Numbered from the stretch's first letter, positions 1-11,930 are shown. The stretch is 64,000 nucleotides of DNA from Phallusia mammillata (GCA_003260075.1 QLIY01000597.1:37813-101812); one strand, 5' to 3'. The notes: a model not told the origin generated them from the sequence alone. Translations and numbers: made by a program.

Positions 1-162
1 GTGCCCCTGCAAAATTGGACTGATATCAATTTTAAGTCACACAAAATATATTATGCTCAACACGGTAATAGTAATACAAAATGAAATCGTAATATAGCAA
101 TAATCTTAATGCTGACCTGCTTCGTTGGCCGCTGCAAATATAAGTACTATAATAAACAACAT
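1..162 (-). CDS. Intelectin-like gene A, 5' end only (cut by window edge)
   Basis: On the minus strand, ATG at 162-160 opens a 46-nt exon (162-117) reading MLFIIVLIFAAANEA plus one base. It is hydrophobic and looks like a secretory signal peptide. It ends at a GT donor (116-115). An intron runs to an AG at 8-7, and the next exon begins at 6 and leaves the window. The structure (15 codons plus one base, phase 1, exon 2 starting GGGCAC) is the same as in the intact intelectin gene at 8632-9738, whose exon 1 and exon 2 start align with this stretch. The lectin domain itself lies outside the window, so the identification rests on this paralogy. Confidence 0.6.
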
Positions 163-1187
163 ATTTCAGTGCCCAGGTTGTGCAATGAAAGAAAACTTTT
201 CAGTCTTCAAAAAATGTTGTTCTCTTTCTCGTTCTACTGTTTAAAGACTGAATATCAGGTTCGTTGAATCTATCATCTGCTCATTATATCCCAGGATTAT
301 TACCTCATGAGTATATTTTTGTCGCAAGACTAACACTGGCGTTAGTCAATATTTGCTCACACGTCAAAACAGGCGGAGTAGTTGGAATTGGACTTGTGGG
401 AAAGTCTACACATGGAAACTTGGTACGTAACGTTCTGGTTCACTTCAACTGGTGTTGTACTTTGCGAAAGAAGTATTCGCCAAAGAAAGAGTAATATTTT
501 TGAATCATATGCTTTTATATTGAGCCTGAAACCTTACAATCAGTTGATGCTTTTCAAATATCTGGTAACACCAAGACCTAAATACTCGAACGGTCATTCT
601 TTAGTTATTAAACCAAACAAAATGTAAAAATGTTGGGCTTCTATTTGTTGACAAAGTCTTTATTTGTTGTATTATGGATAGTGACAATTTTTGTTGTATG
701 TTCTGGACATATTAGTATTGAACCCTCTCTTTGGAAAATGCTAGCTCTTATGATTTTTTACAACTCGTCAGGGTTGACCTGAACAACACTCAATACTCAT
801 TAGGAGCGACAAAATGTTAACGTTGTAAGTTTCAAACATTCTATTTTGCGATGTAAAAAATGAGTTGCATGTGGACACTTTTTATCATCAAGTTATCATT
901 TCCTTCTGTCAGCTTTTCTATAAAAGCTTCAGTCATAACGCTAATCCTAATTTAAGTTGCTGTCAAATGCGTTGCTACTACGTTTAGGTGTAGGGTGTGT
1001 ATGTCACCCCACGTGCGAGTAAACTTTTCTTTAAAATTTCGCTTGACGACGCTGTGGAGCACTGTGCAGCCACAAAATAACTTTCTAGCTGGCTTTGAAA
1101 TCGTTTTAGATATTCATCCAAAATCGTTCTCTTAAAGGATTTGAGCTAAAAACCCCTTGCCGGCCAAGAGTAGGCTATACCATAGAT
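163..1187 (-). promoter_or_regulatory. 5' flank of intelectin gene A, conserved in the array
   Basis: This is non-coding sequence upstream of gene A on the minus strand. A TTTAAA box lies near 240, followed by a conserved stretch at about 254-345 (GTTGAATCTATCATC...CGCAAGACTAACACT). That stretch recurs upstream of gene D (9894-9985) and once more at 10412-10500. The rest, to about 1160, is colinear with 10620-11340. Recurrence in front of more than one copy shows that promoter DNA was duplicated along with the genes. I see no convincing coding exon here. Confidence 0.5.
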
Positions 1188-1506
1188 CAGGGGTGTGCAA
1201 CCTGCGGCCCGCGGGCCAAATGCGGCCCGTTGATAATGGTTGTGCGGCCCGCGGAGACGCTGGAAATTTCTAATTTACTGGCAAACGAGTCCAATAATCA
1301 TATATTTTTAGCAGATTAATGCGCCTGGTGGTATTTCTTTGCGCCCTTGCAATAATGCAGCTATAAATAAATGCGACTTTTACTTGTTAACTCAATATAG
1401 GCATATATTTGGTATGCAACAAAGTAAAATCAACTTGTGGTGCGGCCCGCGATCTAATCATGGTAATTGTATTTGGCCCCACAGTGACAAAGGTTGCACA
1501 CCCCTG
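1188..1506. mobile_element. hAT-type non-autonomous element (MITE), 319 bp
   Basis: Terminal inverted repeats CAGGGGTGTGCAACC and its complement bound the element. It is flanked by an 8-bp target-site duplication, CCATAGAT (1180-1187) and GCATAGAT (1507-1514), matching at 7 of 8 positions. An 8-bp duplication and CAGGGG ends are typical of hAT elements. It has no transposase. The interior carries GCGGCCCGC-rich arms near both ends. A relative occurs at about 21640-21794. Confidence 0.8.
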
Positions 1507-1549
1507 GCATAGATGACTGAAATAAAATAAATTTTTCACGCCTTATAAC

Positions 1550-2311
1550 CTGTATATATCCTGCTGTTAAATATGGTTGACTGTTCGGTTCCGAAGTGGG
1601 AAAGAGTATTAGCTGGCGATCCTTCATCGTATTTGACTGGAAAACTCCGTTGTCGCTTCCAAATGTATACACGCCTTGTTTTATTGGATAGTAGCTTTGA
1701 AACAAATTTTGGAGATTGCCACCAAAGTTATCAAGGAATTGACCATAGGTTCTATATCGAAGATAAGAGTTGCTTCTCCACATCGACAATGGGGTATTAT
1801 TTGGAACCTGCCAGATCATAATGTCCTTGGCGTCATCGATGGAAAAAGCTTTTGAAGTCGTCACTGGTTGCAGATGCAACGTTGCCAAAGGTTTTAAGAT
1901 TCCCCCAATTTCCATCACCGTCTTTAGTAAGTTCATTGTTACCTTGCTCACTGGACCACTTATCTCCAACTGTGCATCTTCCGTTGTCGTGTGGGTTGTT
2001 TTCATGTATTGATGCAACCAGAGTCCATCCTCCACCGTCGGTGAGCATGTCGCAGAAGGTTTGGTACTCGACTCCATATGTTGTGTTTAGATGGTACACA
2101 CCACTTCGATATGTTTCTCCTTTGATTTCTTCACATGATTGCAGTCCGTCTGTGTGCAAATAGAATTCTTAGCCAAGTATATGTCTAAAAGCAGTTTAAG
2201 GGTGTTCGATGCTTGTGTTGTGTTGACGGTTACTAAATCAAACTGACACTTACTTGACCACGCGACGATTGCTGCAAGCAGAAAAGCACAACTTGACAGA
2301 AATCTGAACAT
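1550..2311 (-). pseudogene. Intelectin-like pseudogene B (exon 3 missing, several frameshifts)
   Basis: Exon 1 (2311-2254) encodes the signal peptide MFRFLSSCAFLLAAIVAWS with a GTAAGT donor. Exon 2 (2149-1550) carries the lectin core, including [28 protein letters not shown] and LRYRTYGQFL, and ends at YLTAGYIQ before a GT donor. Against intact gene D, exon 2 has an 8-nt deletion near 1848 (loss of the Ala-Tyr-Phe region), a 4-nt deletion near 1650 and a 1-nt insertion near 1590, so the reading frame breaks. No C-terminal exon (CGDF...LIFYR) is found between 163 and 1550; a hAT MITE ends only 44 bp from the exon 2 donor. Splice sites are still intact, so decay is recent or the copy is partly misassembled. 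Confidence 0.8.
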
Positions 2312-2729
2312 TTTCTGTATTTTATTCCTGTACAGTCTTATATAATTCTGCAAAAAAGGAACATGTTAAATACTTTATAACTCATTAGCTGAAATATTAG
2401 CTTTATCTCGGGTGTCTATAGCACTGAGTACGTTTCTGAAGTTATTTGAAAGTCTTTTTGAGCGTTTGTTTGAAGTTGTTTTGTGCAGGATCTCGTTAAC
2501 CGACATCTATATTTATCCAGTTAAGGCATTTGTACCGTCAGTTTGATCGTTGATTTCAAATCTTTTGTGTACCAAGGAGTTGAACACATAAAACGAGGCA
2601 TGCTTGTGTGCAGAGTACACTTACAAGCTTTACTTTGCAGTGGTTGCCTTAGTCGTTTATTGTAGCCCACGATTTTTCACAATCCTTGTTATAACCTGTA
2701 AATTGTTAATCTCTCTGTTACAAAAATAA
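2312..2729. other. Intergenic, upstream of gene B
   Basis: I see no gene, RNA or recognisable repeat here. It would contain the promoter of pseudogene B; no TATA box stands out. Confidence 0.4.
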
Positions 2730-4721
2730 AGCCTATTTCTTACGATGCTCATTTTATTGCCACCAACATACGATTGAGGTCAAATTTACTGCAGTGGGGG
2801 TAAGTTACTCATTAAGCTAAAAACATTGTGGTTCTGTGTATTTCGGACTTGATGGGGTTGTTGTGATCGTCAACTTTTTCTGACACTAGCTTGCACGGTA
2901 GGTTACATTTTTCTTTTTTGTAGCATGCACGGCCGAAGAGATTTCGCAAATGAAAACGAATACGATCAAATGTTAAATAAATATTCTGAATCTGTTGCAT
3001 GAAAACAGTGCATTAGCTGACATGACGTTATTTACGTGGTCACAGATTTGCTATCTAAAATGTTGTTGCGGGCGACACTATCCACAAATTATAGTCAGAT
3101 ATAGAGTCGGCTTTGCGTGATACATTTGACTTTATGTCCTTCATGCTGTAACAAAAATCTGGACACAAACTTGCTTTAATTCTATAGATTCTGCAAATGT
3201 TTTGAAATTGACAATCGCAAAGGAGGGTTTATTTATACATTTGGTTTTTATAATGATTCTAAATCTGTCTGATTCCTTTTGCTTTAAACTTGTTGGTGAG
3301 ATGGTTTTGTTGTAACCTGTCTTGGTCTGCTGCTTTCTGTTATCAATTATAAAAAGTAATACGAATTCTGGCAGTTATCAACCTCCGTAAAGCAAAACTG
3401 TTGGCCCAAATAACAAATAAATCATGTTTTATCAAATTAAAATAAAGTCATCAGGACGAAAATAAGACTTGAATATTATGCAAGAGGACTAACTTGGCTT
3501 ATTATTTAAATCAGAACTGACTTAATTGGTAAGACTCGCCACCCTTTTTTAGCGTGAGTTCAAATCAGTGTCACATATCAACGTAGTTACAATGCATCAC
3601 ATATTAGTGTGCTTTATAATCTAGTGTTGCATTTTTATACATTTCTTTTTTTCTTTTTTTGTATCTATCAAGTAGGCTAAGCGCGTCTTCCCTTCTTCAT
3701 ACTGTGCCCTAGGACGATAGCGTATCCCCCCCCCCCAGCCTATTTCTTACGATGCTCATTTTATTGCCACCAACATACGATTGAGGTCAAATTTACTGCA
3801 GTGGGGGTAAGTTACTCATTAAGCTAAAAACATTGTGGTTCTGTGTATTTCGGACTTGATGGGGTTGTTGTGATCGTCAACTTTTTCTGACACTAGCTTG
3901 CACGGTAGGTTACATTTTTCTTTTTTGTAGCATGCACGGCCGAAGAGATTTCGCAAATGAAAACGAATACGATCAAATGTTAAATAAATATTCTGAATCT
4001 GTTGCATGAAAACAGTGCATTAGCTGACATGACGTTATTTACGTGGTCACAGATTTGCTATCTAAAATGTTGTTGCGGGCGACACTATCCACAAATTATA
4101 GTCAGATATAGAGTCGGCTTTGCGTGATACATTTGACTTTATGTCCTTCATGCTGTAACAAAAATCTGGACACAAACTTGCTTTAATTCTACAGATTCTG
4201 CAAATGTTTTGAAATTGACAATCGCAAAGGAGGGTTTATTTATACATTTGGTTTTTATAATGATTCTAAATCTGTCTGATTCCTTTTGCTTTAAACTTGT
4301 TGGTGAGATGGTTTTGTTGTAACCTGTCTTGGTCTGCTGCTTTCTGTTATCAATTATAAAAAGTAATACGAATTCTGGCAGTTATCAACCTCCGTAAAGC
4401 AAAACTGTTGGCCCAAATAACAAATAAATCATGTTTTATCAAATTAAAATAAAGTCATCAGGACGAAAATAAGACTTGAATATTATGCAAGAGGACTAAC
4501 TTGGCTTATTATTTAAATCAGAACTGACTTAATTGGTAAGACTCGCCACCCTTTTTTAGCGTGAGTTCAAATCAGTGTCACATATCAACGTAGTTACAAT
4601 GCATCACATATTAGTGTGCTTTATAATCGAGTGCTGCATTTTTATCAGTTGTTTTTTTCTTTTTTATATCTATCAAGTAAGCGCGTCTTCCCTTACTGTG
4701 CCTTAGGACGATAGCGTATAT
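2730..4721 (+). repeat. ~1-kb direct duplication joined by an 11-nt C tract
   Basis: Segment 2730-3725 is repeated at 3737 to about 4721, with C11 at 3726-3736 as the seam. The first ~900 bp are almost identical (one clear difference, T against C near 3185/4192). The last ~90 bp before the seam differ by several small indels. No protein-coding signal is shared with the neighbouring genes. Either two allelic contig ends were joined, or this is a very young tandem duplication. Confidence 0.85.
3515..3600 (+). mobile_element. Possible tRNA-derived SINE head
   Basis: TTGGTAAGACTCGCCACCC followed by GAGTTCAAATC (3556-3566) resembles a tRNA A box and B box at roughly tRNA spacing. The copy in the duplicated segment is at about 4522-4607. 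No tail or target-site duplication was identified, so this is weak. Confidence 0.3.
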
Positions 4722-4722
4722 G

Positions 4723-4730
4723 TGACGTCA
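4723..4730. promoter_or_regulatory. CRE-like palindrome TGACGTCA, 3' of gene C
   Basis: A perfect CREB/ATF-type palindrome lies about 350 bp beyond the stop codon of gene C. The same octamer sits in the matching flank of gene D (8354-8361) and gene F (13776-13783), within otherwise diverged sequence. Confidence 0.4.
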
Positions 4731-4865
4731 CACGCTGGTTGCTGAGAGCTTACGAGAGTGCAATACACTTTACAGGCATTGTTTGCGTTTAAAAGTCTCG
4801 TTAAACAAGTTAGAAAGAGACAAGTATTTCCACTAAATGACGGTTGATGTTTTTTTGTGATATTT

Positions 4866-5028
4866 TACATTCTTGTTTTAATTTTGTGCATTTTTGGCGG
4901 TCAACACACATTCGTCGAATCGATGATTTTATTTGGCACTTTCCCCCCCCCCTACATTCTTGTTTTAATTTTGTGCATTTTTGGCGGTCAACACACATTC
5001 CTCGAATCGTCGATTTTATTTGGCACTT
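4866..5028 (+). repeat. 77-bp direct duplication joined by a 10-nt C tract
   Basis: 4866-4942 and 4953-5028 are near-identical (CGTCGAATCGATG against CCTCGAATCGTCG), separated by C10 at 4943-4952. Confidence 0.85.
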
Positions 5029-5078
5029 CAAAATTACTTGTTGTGCAAAGTTATAATTACTTAGCACGCGTCATTGGT

Positions 5079-6270
5079 TTAGCGATAAAAGATTAAGAAT
5101 GTTGTCTCGATCAATGTTTTGTCTACACTTCTACCAGTGCCTGTTCCATAACCATCCATTGTCATTCCACTAAAATCTCCACAACAACTTTCGCATCCCC
5201 AGAATGCACTTGAACCGATACAAGCATATGCATAATACTTATTCCCCAATACTGGGTCGACTTTCACTCCAGGGCAGATAGCATTGATGTTTTGAGCATG
5301 CTTCACTGTCCGCAACTGCAAAAAATATTTAGATATGTTACCTTATTTGTTAAAAGACCCCAAAAGCGTTTATTTGTGTATCTTGGTCCTAAACTCTTGA
5401 GATCAATGCAAATAACCCACTATACAAACCCTCTTAAAAATACTACCTCAACTATACATAAGTCCTTAAAAAACGCATTATCGTGAACAGAGAGGCTTCA
5501 GAACAAACTACTGCATAACCTGTATATATCCTGCTGTTACATACATTTGGTTGTTCGTCCCGAAGTGGGATAGAGTATCAGCTGGTGATCCTTCATCGTA
5601 TTTGACTGGAAAACTTGGTCCGCTGTCGCTTCCAGTAGTGTAAACACCTTGTCTTATTGGATAGTAGCTTTGAAAAAGATTTTTGAGGTTTCCGCCCAAT
5701 TGAGTGAGGAGCTGGCCATAGGTTCTATATCTTAGATACGAGTTGCTTCTCCACATCGACAATGGGGTATTATTTGGAACCTGCCAGATGATAATGTCCT
5801 TGGCGTCATCAATGGAAAAATAAATCAAACTTTTGAAGTCGTCACTGGTTGCAGATGCAACGTTGCCAAAGTTTTTAGATTCTCCCAATTTCCGTCACCG
5901 TCTTTTGTTAGTTCGTTGTTACCTTGCTCACTTGACCACTTATCTCCAACTGTGCATCTTCCGTTATCATGTGCGTTGTTTTCATGTATTGATGCAACCA
6001 GAGTCCATCCTCCACCGTCGGCGAGCATGCCGCAGTAGGTTTGATACTCAACTCCATCTGTTGTGTTTAGATTGTACACACCACTTCGAAATGTTTTTCC
6101 TTTGATTTCCTCACAAGACTGCATTCCGTCTGTAAAAAAGCTTTTTGTACAACTTCATATGTTTATGTTTTAGACTTAAATTGTTTTGGTAATGTTGAAA
6201 CTATTGTTTGTTTGTACTTACGTGAGATAGACAAACTTCCTAACAGCAAGACAATCAACTCGAAAAACAT
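5079..6270 (-). CDS. ITLN: Intelectin-like gene C (three exons, one 1-nt frameshift)
   Basis: Predicted secreted calcium-dependent lectin of the intelectin family (FReD-related fold, microbial glycan binding in chordates). Exon 1 (6270-6222) encodes MFFELIVLLLGSLSIS. Exon 2 (6129-5520) starts at an AG acceptor with NGMQSCEEIKG, includes [14 protein letters not shown] and [14 protein letters not shown], and ends YVTAGYIQ. Exon 3 (5315-5079) ends CGDFSGM...ETTFLIFYR and a TAA stop. All splice sites are canonical, with phases 1 and 0 as in gene D. Relative to D, exon 2 lacks one base near 5870-5880 in a T-rich stretch (NWENLK|FGNVAS), which breaks the frame. A one-base slip in a homopolymer may be sequence error, so I annotate it as a gene with a frameshift. 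Its whole locus is paralogous to gene F. Confidence 0.75.
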
Positions 6271-6628
6271 TGTTTATTTCTTGTGAACAGTTTTAATACC
6301 TATATCAATAGGAATACCTGTAGAACACATATAAATAAAACAATACATTTGAATATTATTTAAACCTGACCAAGTGTAAAGCCCTTCAAGCCATGTCTTT
6401 GTGCCAGAAACTAAGCGTAACTGATGCTGAGTTGTCTTGTTCAGAGTTAATATTAAAAAAGTTTCAAGTATCAGTATTGGTGGCTTGTTGCTGGAGTGTT
6501 AAAGTTATTGGAATAATATTAAATTCGTAAACTTCAAGCACTGTGAAATTTGTTTGTTGGGATATGAATATTTGCAAATCGTGCCTGCTGTCGATCTCGA
6601 TGAAACAAATTCTCGATTTAATAAAATT
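6271..6628. other. 5' flank of gene C, shared with gene F
   Basis: Non-coding. It aligns with 15171-15550 (for example CAGAGTTAATATTAA and TTGCAAATCGTGCCTGCTG), so the C and F loci were duplicated with at least 350 bp of upstream DNA. Confidence 0.6.
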
Positions 6629-7376
6629 NNNNNNNNNNNNNNNNNNNNNNNNNNNNNNNNNNNNNNNNNNNNNNNNNNNNNNNNNNNNNNNNNNNNNNNN
6701 NNNNNNNNNNNNNNNNNNNNNNNNNNNNNNNNNNNNNNNNNNNNNNNNNNNNNNNNNNNNNNNNNNNNNNNNNNNNNNNNNNNNNNNNNNNNNNNNNNNN
6801 NNNNNNNNNNNNNNNNNNNNNNNNNNNNNNNNNNNNNNNNNNNNNNNNNNNNNNNNNNNNNNNNNNNNNNNNNNNNNNNNNNNNNNNNNNNNNNNNNNNN
6901 NNNNNNNNNNNNNNNNNNNNNNNNNNNNNNNNNNNNNNNNNNNNNNNNNNNNNNNNNNNNNNNNNNNNNNNNNNNNNNNNNNNNNNNNNNNNNNNNNNNN
7001 NNNNNNNNNNNNNNNNNNNNNNNNNNNNNNNNNNNNNNNNNNNNNNNNNNNNNNNNNNNNNNNNNNNNNNNNNNNNNNNNNNNNNNNNNNNNNNNNNNNN
7101 NNNNNNNNNNNNNNNNNNNNNNNNNNNNNNNNNNNNNNNNNNNNNNNNNNNNNNNNNNNNNNNNNNNNNNNNNNNNNNNNNNNNNNNNNNNNNNNNNNNN
7201 NNNNNNNNNNNNNNNNNNNNNNNNNNNNNNNNNNNNNNNNNNNNNNNNNNNNNNNNNNNNNNNNNNNNNNNNNNNNNNNNNNNNNNNNNNNNNNNNNNNN
7301 NNNNNNNNNNNNNNNNNNNNNNNNNNNNNNNNNNNNNNNNNNNNNNNNNNNNNNNNNNNNNNNNNNNNNNNNNNNN
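6629..7376. other. Assembly gap (748 N)
   Basis: An unbroken run of N. Flanking sequence on the left aligns to about 15550, and DNA to the right of the gap (from ~8020) aligns to about 15640, so the gap and its right side probably hold promoter/intergenic DNA rather than a lost gene. Confidence 0.95.
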
Positions 7377-8353
7377 CAGCAATTTGGGTTTATGGTAAGA
7401 ATGATTGCTGAGTGAGCACCATAAACGCCTATGCTCCGTTGCGCCACCTACCGAACCGGGCGAAACCAAAGTTCAGTGCTACTAGTTCTACCACTTCTTG
7501 CAGAACAAATAATTTGATCGAATCATATGTGATAGTCTAAAACTCTAAAGTTGGTAACAAAATGTTAGTTACAACTTTTTCAAATTTAGTTTCTTGCTGC
7601 TCACGTTCCTGCATTATCACATTACCATCAGTATCGGTACGTTCATAGAACTATAGCCTAATATGAAGCTTGAACTACCTCTTTAAATGTAACTGTTATT
7701 GAACGTTTTATTCCGATCTATTGTTAGCTTACAACCAGCATTATTCAACGTTATTTGTACTGCTATAAAACAGTAGATGATATCTATCAAGAGCAACATA
7801 ATTAAAGCCCACTGTCCCACAGCGTTATACGGGTTTTCAAAGCAACTGTGCTTCTTGTTGACAACTGACATGACCCGTATTTTGTTTTTGTGAAAAAACG
7901 GAAGCTACTCGCGTACCACCTGAAAAACCTTCGCGTACCTCTAGTGGTACGCGTACCACAGGTTGGGAACCCCTGTTAGATGCACATTGCTCTAACTTCG
8001 CGCAAACGGACTTCACCATTACCCCGCACTGTTATGTCCATGACCAACTGTAAGTATTTGTAGTCAGGTTGTGCACTTTAAGTCGACAGAAATCTTGCAA
8101 CTCTGCTCCAATCTAATACTACACATCACTCCAAAGATGTTTTTCGATAAAAAAATGCCCCTACAAAACTTATCAAATGTGTCCGTGTGGTAGTCCTAAA
8201 TAGTTTATTGCTTCATTTGCCATTGTTCTTAAACGTTGCACTCTTTGTTGTTGTATCTAAATTTGTTTGAAACAGCCTTTTGATGAAAAACGCGACTAAC
8301 ACAACTTAATAGGCTACAATAATATATTATTGTGCCTAGTGATGACGAAGATT
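7377..8353. other. Intergenic with a hAT remnant (7890-7975)
   Basis: 7890-7975 ends GTTGGGAACCCCTG and carries GCGTACCACCTGAAAA and CGCGTACC motifs shared with the complete hAT element at 33988-34334; its left end is missing. 8020-8290 aligns with 15620-15890. A TGGCGCAACGG motif near 7440 (minus strand) resembles a tRNA A box but has no clear B box. No gene seen. Confidence 0.5.
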
Positions 8354-8361
8354 TGACGTCA
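8354..8361. promoter_or_regulatory. CRE-like palindrome TGACGTCA, 3' of gene D
   Basis: The same octamer and position class as at 4723-4730 and 13776-13783; about 270 bp past the stop codon of gene D. Confidence 0.35.
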
Positions 8362-8631
8362 TATGTTGGTTATTATAAACACGTAACTATGTAATACACC
8401 TCACAGCGGGCAAAATTTTCTGGCAAAACTCGAGTTAAAAATATGAATAACGCAGAATTTTGCAAATTAAGAGACTGAACTATTCTTATCCGCATTTTAA
8501 GTACTGATATTGTTTGCTGCGTATATTGATGGTCAGTACATATTCGGAGGTTAGATTGCAGATGAATTTTATTGGTCACCTTTAAAATTCCCTTTTCTGC
8601 ACATTATAGTAACTCGGTACACATTATTGTG

Positions 8632-9738
8632 TCAACGATAAAAGATCAAGAAAGTTGTCTCGATCAACGTTTTGTCGACACTGAGGCCAGTTCCTGAGCC
8701 GTAACCATGGTGTGCCATTCCACCAAAATCTCCACAGTTATTCACATCGCCCCAAAATGAACTTCCTCCGATGCAAGCAAATGCGTATCCACCCCACGTT
8801 GGGTCGACTTTAACTCCAGGACAGATAGCATTGATATGTTGCCCTCCGTTTACAGTTCGAAACTACAAAATATAAATTTCTATCACTAACCTATCTAATT
8901 GCATATTTACTGTGTAAAACTACTTTTATCTCGTTTTAATCATGTAAGTCTTGCCCGCACTTCTATCGATAGCAGGAATTTCAAATTATCTGTTTATGCA
9001 AACCTGTATATATCCTGCTGTTAAATAAGGCTGACTGTCCGGTCCGAAGTGGGAAAGAGTATCAGCTGGCGATCCTTCATCGTATTTGACTTGAAAACTT
9101 GGTCCGTTGTCGCTTCCCCATGTATACACGCCTTGTTTTATTGGATAGTAGCTTTGAAACAGATTTTGGAGGTTCCCGCCTAAGCCAGAAAGGAATTGAC
9201 CATAGGTTCTATATCTTAGATACGAGTTGCTTCTCCACATCGACAATGGGGTATTATTTGGAACTTGCCAGATCATAATGTCCTTGGCGTCTTCGATGGA
9301 AAAATAAGCCAAGCTTTTGAAGTCGTCACTGGTTGCAGATGCAACGTTGCCGAATGTTTTCAGATTCTCCCAATTTCCATCACCATGTTTTGTGTTTTGG
9401 TTGTTACCTTGTTCACTGGACCACTTATCTCCAACTGTGCATCTTCCGTTATCGTGTGCGTTGTTTTCATGTATTGATGCAACCAGAGTCCATCCTCCAC
9501 CGTCGGTAAGCATGTCGCAGAATGTTTGGTACTCGACTCCATCTGCGGTGGTTAGATTGTACACACCACTTCGATATGTTTTTCCTTTGACCTCATCACA
9601 GGACCTAAGTGCCTCTGCAAAATTGGGCTGGTTTCAGTGTAAAGTAAACCAGAGTATATTATGTTTGACGGAACACGAATGTCAGAACTTACCTGCATTA
9701 TTGGCCACCGCTAACAAAAGCAGTATGATACCCCACAT
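8632..9738 (-). CDS. ITLN: Intelectin-like gene D, intact (295 aa)
   Basis: The only fully open copy. Exon 1 (9738-9693) is the signal peptide MWGIILLLLAVANNA. Exon 2 (9614-9004, phase 1 to 0) covers residues 16-219: first cysteine C21, C48 in YQTFCDM, GGGW at 54-57, then [63 protein letters not shown] and TAGYIQ. Exon 3 (8862-8632) reads FRTVNGGQHINAICPGVKV...CGDFGGM...ETTFLIFYR and stops at TGA. The total of 888 nt is in frame; human intelectin-1 is 313 aa. The family binds exocyclic diols of microbial glycans with calcium. By eye, the human pocket residues Trp288 and Tyr297 are His and Leu here, and Glu262/His263 are not kept, so the ligand may differ. Confidence 0.92.
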
Positions 9739-11597
9739 ATTTTTAATTTCAAACTTTTGCTTTAAGCCAATAAAATCTGCAACAAACAAACAGAAGTATT
9801 TCAGCTCTTTAGCGTGCCTTGTCATCTTTTTCACGGGCAACAAACTTGGTTATGCTGATTATGTATTCTCCACCTGCCCTTTAAAGACAGAATGTCAGGT
9901 TCGTTGAATCTATCATCTGCTCATTATCCCAGGATTATTACCTCTTGCGAGTCATTTTTGTCGCAAGACTAACACTTAAGGGTTAATAAGTATTTGTTCG
10001 CACGTCAGAACTGGCAGAGTAGCTGGAATTGGAATTGGAGGAAAATATGTACATGGAAACGCAGTACGGAAAGTTGAAGTGAAATAAAGTTCAACTTCAA
10101 CCTAATAAAGTCATCAAAAATTTCCCGGGAAACTACGTTATGTGGTCAATATGCTTGTCTATAGCCGCTGTCATCATGTGATCAGTTTCCTTGTCCCGCT
10201 TAATTTGTCCTGAATGTCATCTCCATCAGAGGTGTTAGCGGTACTAAATTTTTTTGAATGCTTCGAGGGTTTGGTGTTAAAACATATTTGGGGTTGAAGG
10301 TTTTGAGTTGTAGGCTTACCTTTGGAAAATCAAGTGTTTTGATTTTGCTATGCTTTGATAACGACTTAGGTCAAACGTTTAATCTATATCAAAATAAAAA
10401 AATCGAATTTCAGGCTCGTTGAATCTATCATCCGCTGATTATTCTGTGTTCATTACTTAATGAGTATATTTTTGTCGCAAGACTAACATTGCGGTTCAAA
10501 GGTATTTGTTCGCACGTCAGAACCATCAGAGTAGCTGGAATTGACGTTGTGAGAAAATCTACATATGGAAACGCAGCACGTAACGTTGTGGTAAACTAAA
10601 GTTCAACTTTTATATCTAAAGTTTTATGGGCAAAAGGTTGTTTCTTGCTAACGAAGTATTCGCTAGAGATACCGGAATTTATATTTTTTGCTAAACGTGT
10701 TTTTATATGGAGTTTAATCAGTTCATAATTTACACTTTCAAATCTATGGTAACACCATCAAGGTCTAAACAATTGAAACGTCATTCTTTAGTTCCAAACC
10801 AACAAAGTTTAAAATAGTTGGGCTTGGCTTTGTTGTCTTTATCTATTAAATTGTGGATCTTTAAAATTCTGTTGCCTCGATCATTTTTGTTGTATGTTCT
10901 GGGATTATAGTATTGAATCCTACTCGTTAGAAAATGCTCCGTGTTATGATTTTTCACAACACGTCAGGGTTGACTTGAACAAAATTCATTACTCAAAATT
11001 AGTGACAAAATGTTAACGTTATAAGTTTTAAACATTATATTTTGCGATGTAAAAAATTAGTTGTATGTGACATTTATTATTATCAAGTCATTATTTTCTT
11101 CTGTAATTCTTTCTGCAAATGCTTCAGTCATTTTGCAGTGTTTAAGTTGCTGCCAAGTTTGTTGTCACTACGTTTAGAAGTAGGGTGTGTATGTCACTCC
11201 GCGTGCGAGTGCGAGTAAACTTTGCTTTAAAATTTCGCTTGACGACGCTGCCGAGCACTATACAGCCATAGACTAACTTTTTAGCTGGTTTAAAAATCAT
11301 TTAAAGTACTCATCCAAAATCGTTTTCTAATAGGTTTTGAGCTGAAAACCCATGAAAAAATGTTGCTTCGATTTGTCTGCTCCATAAAAGTGGTTGAATA
11401 AATCAAAGACGTTTTATTTTTAATAGAGTGTTTTGTTCTTGGATACCGGCTGGTCTCGAGTGTTATTTGTTGATATGTTAATTTCCAACATTGGACTTGT
11501 ACAGTTGTCTATGTTCAGGATTTATTATACAAGTTGAAACACAATTTGGTTTTTTTAGGCACTTGGAAATAACTCGTTGCTACTTGGTATTATTTAG
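9739..11597 (-). promoter_or_regulatory. Upstream region of gene D with a doubled conserved block
   Basis: A TTTAAA box lies near 9882. The array-wide block GTTGAATCTATCATC...CGCAAGACTAACA occurs at 9894-9985 and again at 10412-10500. 10620-11340 is colinear with the flank of gene A (about 460-1160). The region therefore contains a local duplication of intelectin promoter DNA, the right copy having no adjacent lectin exon. No coding exon was recognised from 9739 to 11597. Confidence 0.5.
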
Positions 11598-11883
11598 TTA
11601 ACGATAAAATATCAGGAAAGTTGTCTCGATCAAGGTTTTGTCGACACTTAGGCCAGTGCCTGTTCCGTAACCATTCGTTGTCATTCCACTAAAATCTCCG
11701 CAACAAGTTTCGCATGCCCAGTATCCATCTGAACCAATACAAGCATATGCATAATACTTGTTTCCTAATGCTGGGTCGACTTTCACTCCAGGACAGATAG
11801 CATTGATGCGCTGTCCGTGATTCACGGTCCGAAACTGAAAAAAATGCGCCACTTTTCATTAAATTGTTCGCCTAATTAGGTAT

Positions 11884-11930
<47 letters not shown>

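Noticed and set aside
6464..7469. Long open frames across 6.5-7.5 kb on both strands
   Set aside because: They are made of the N gap; no real codons support them.
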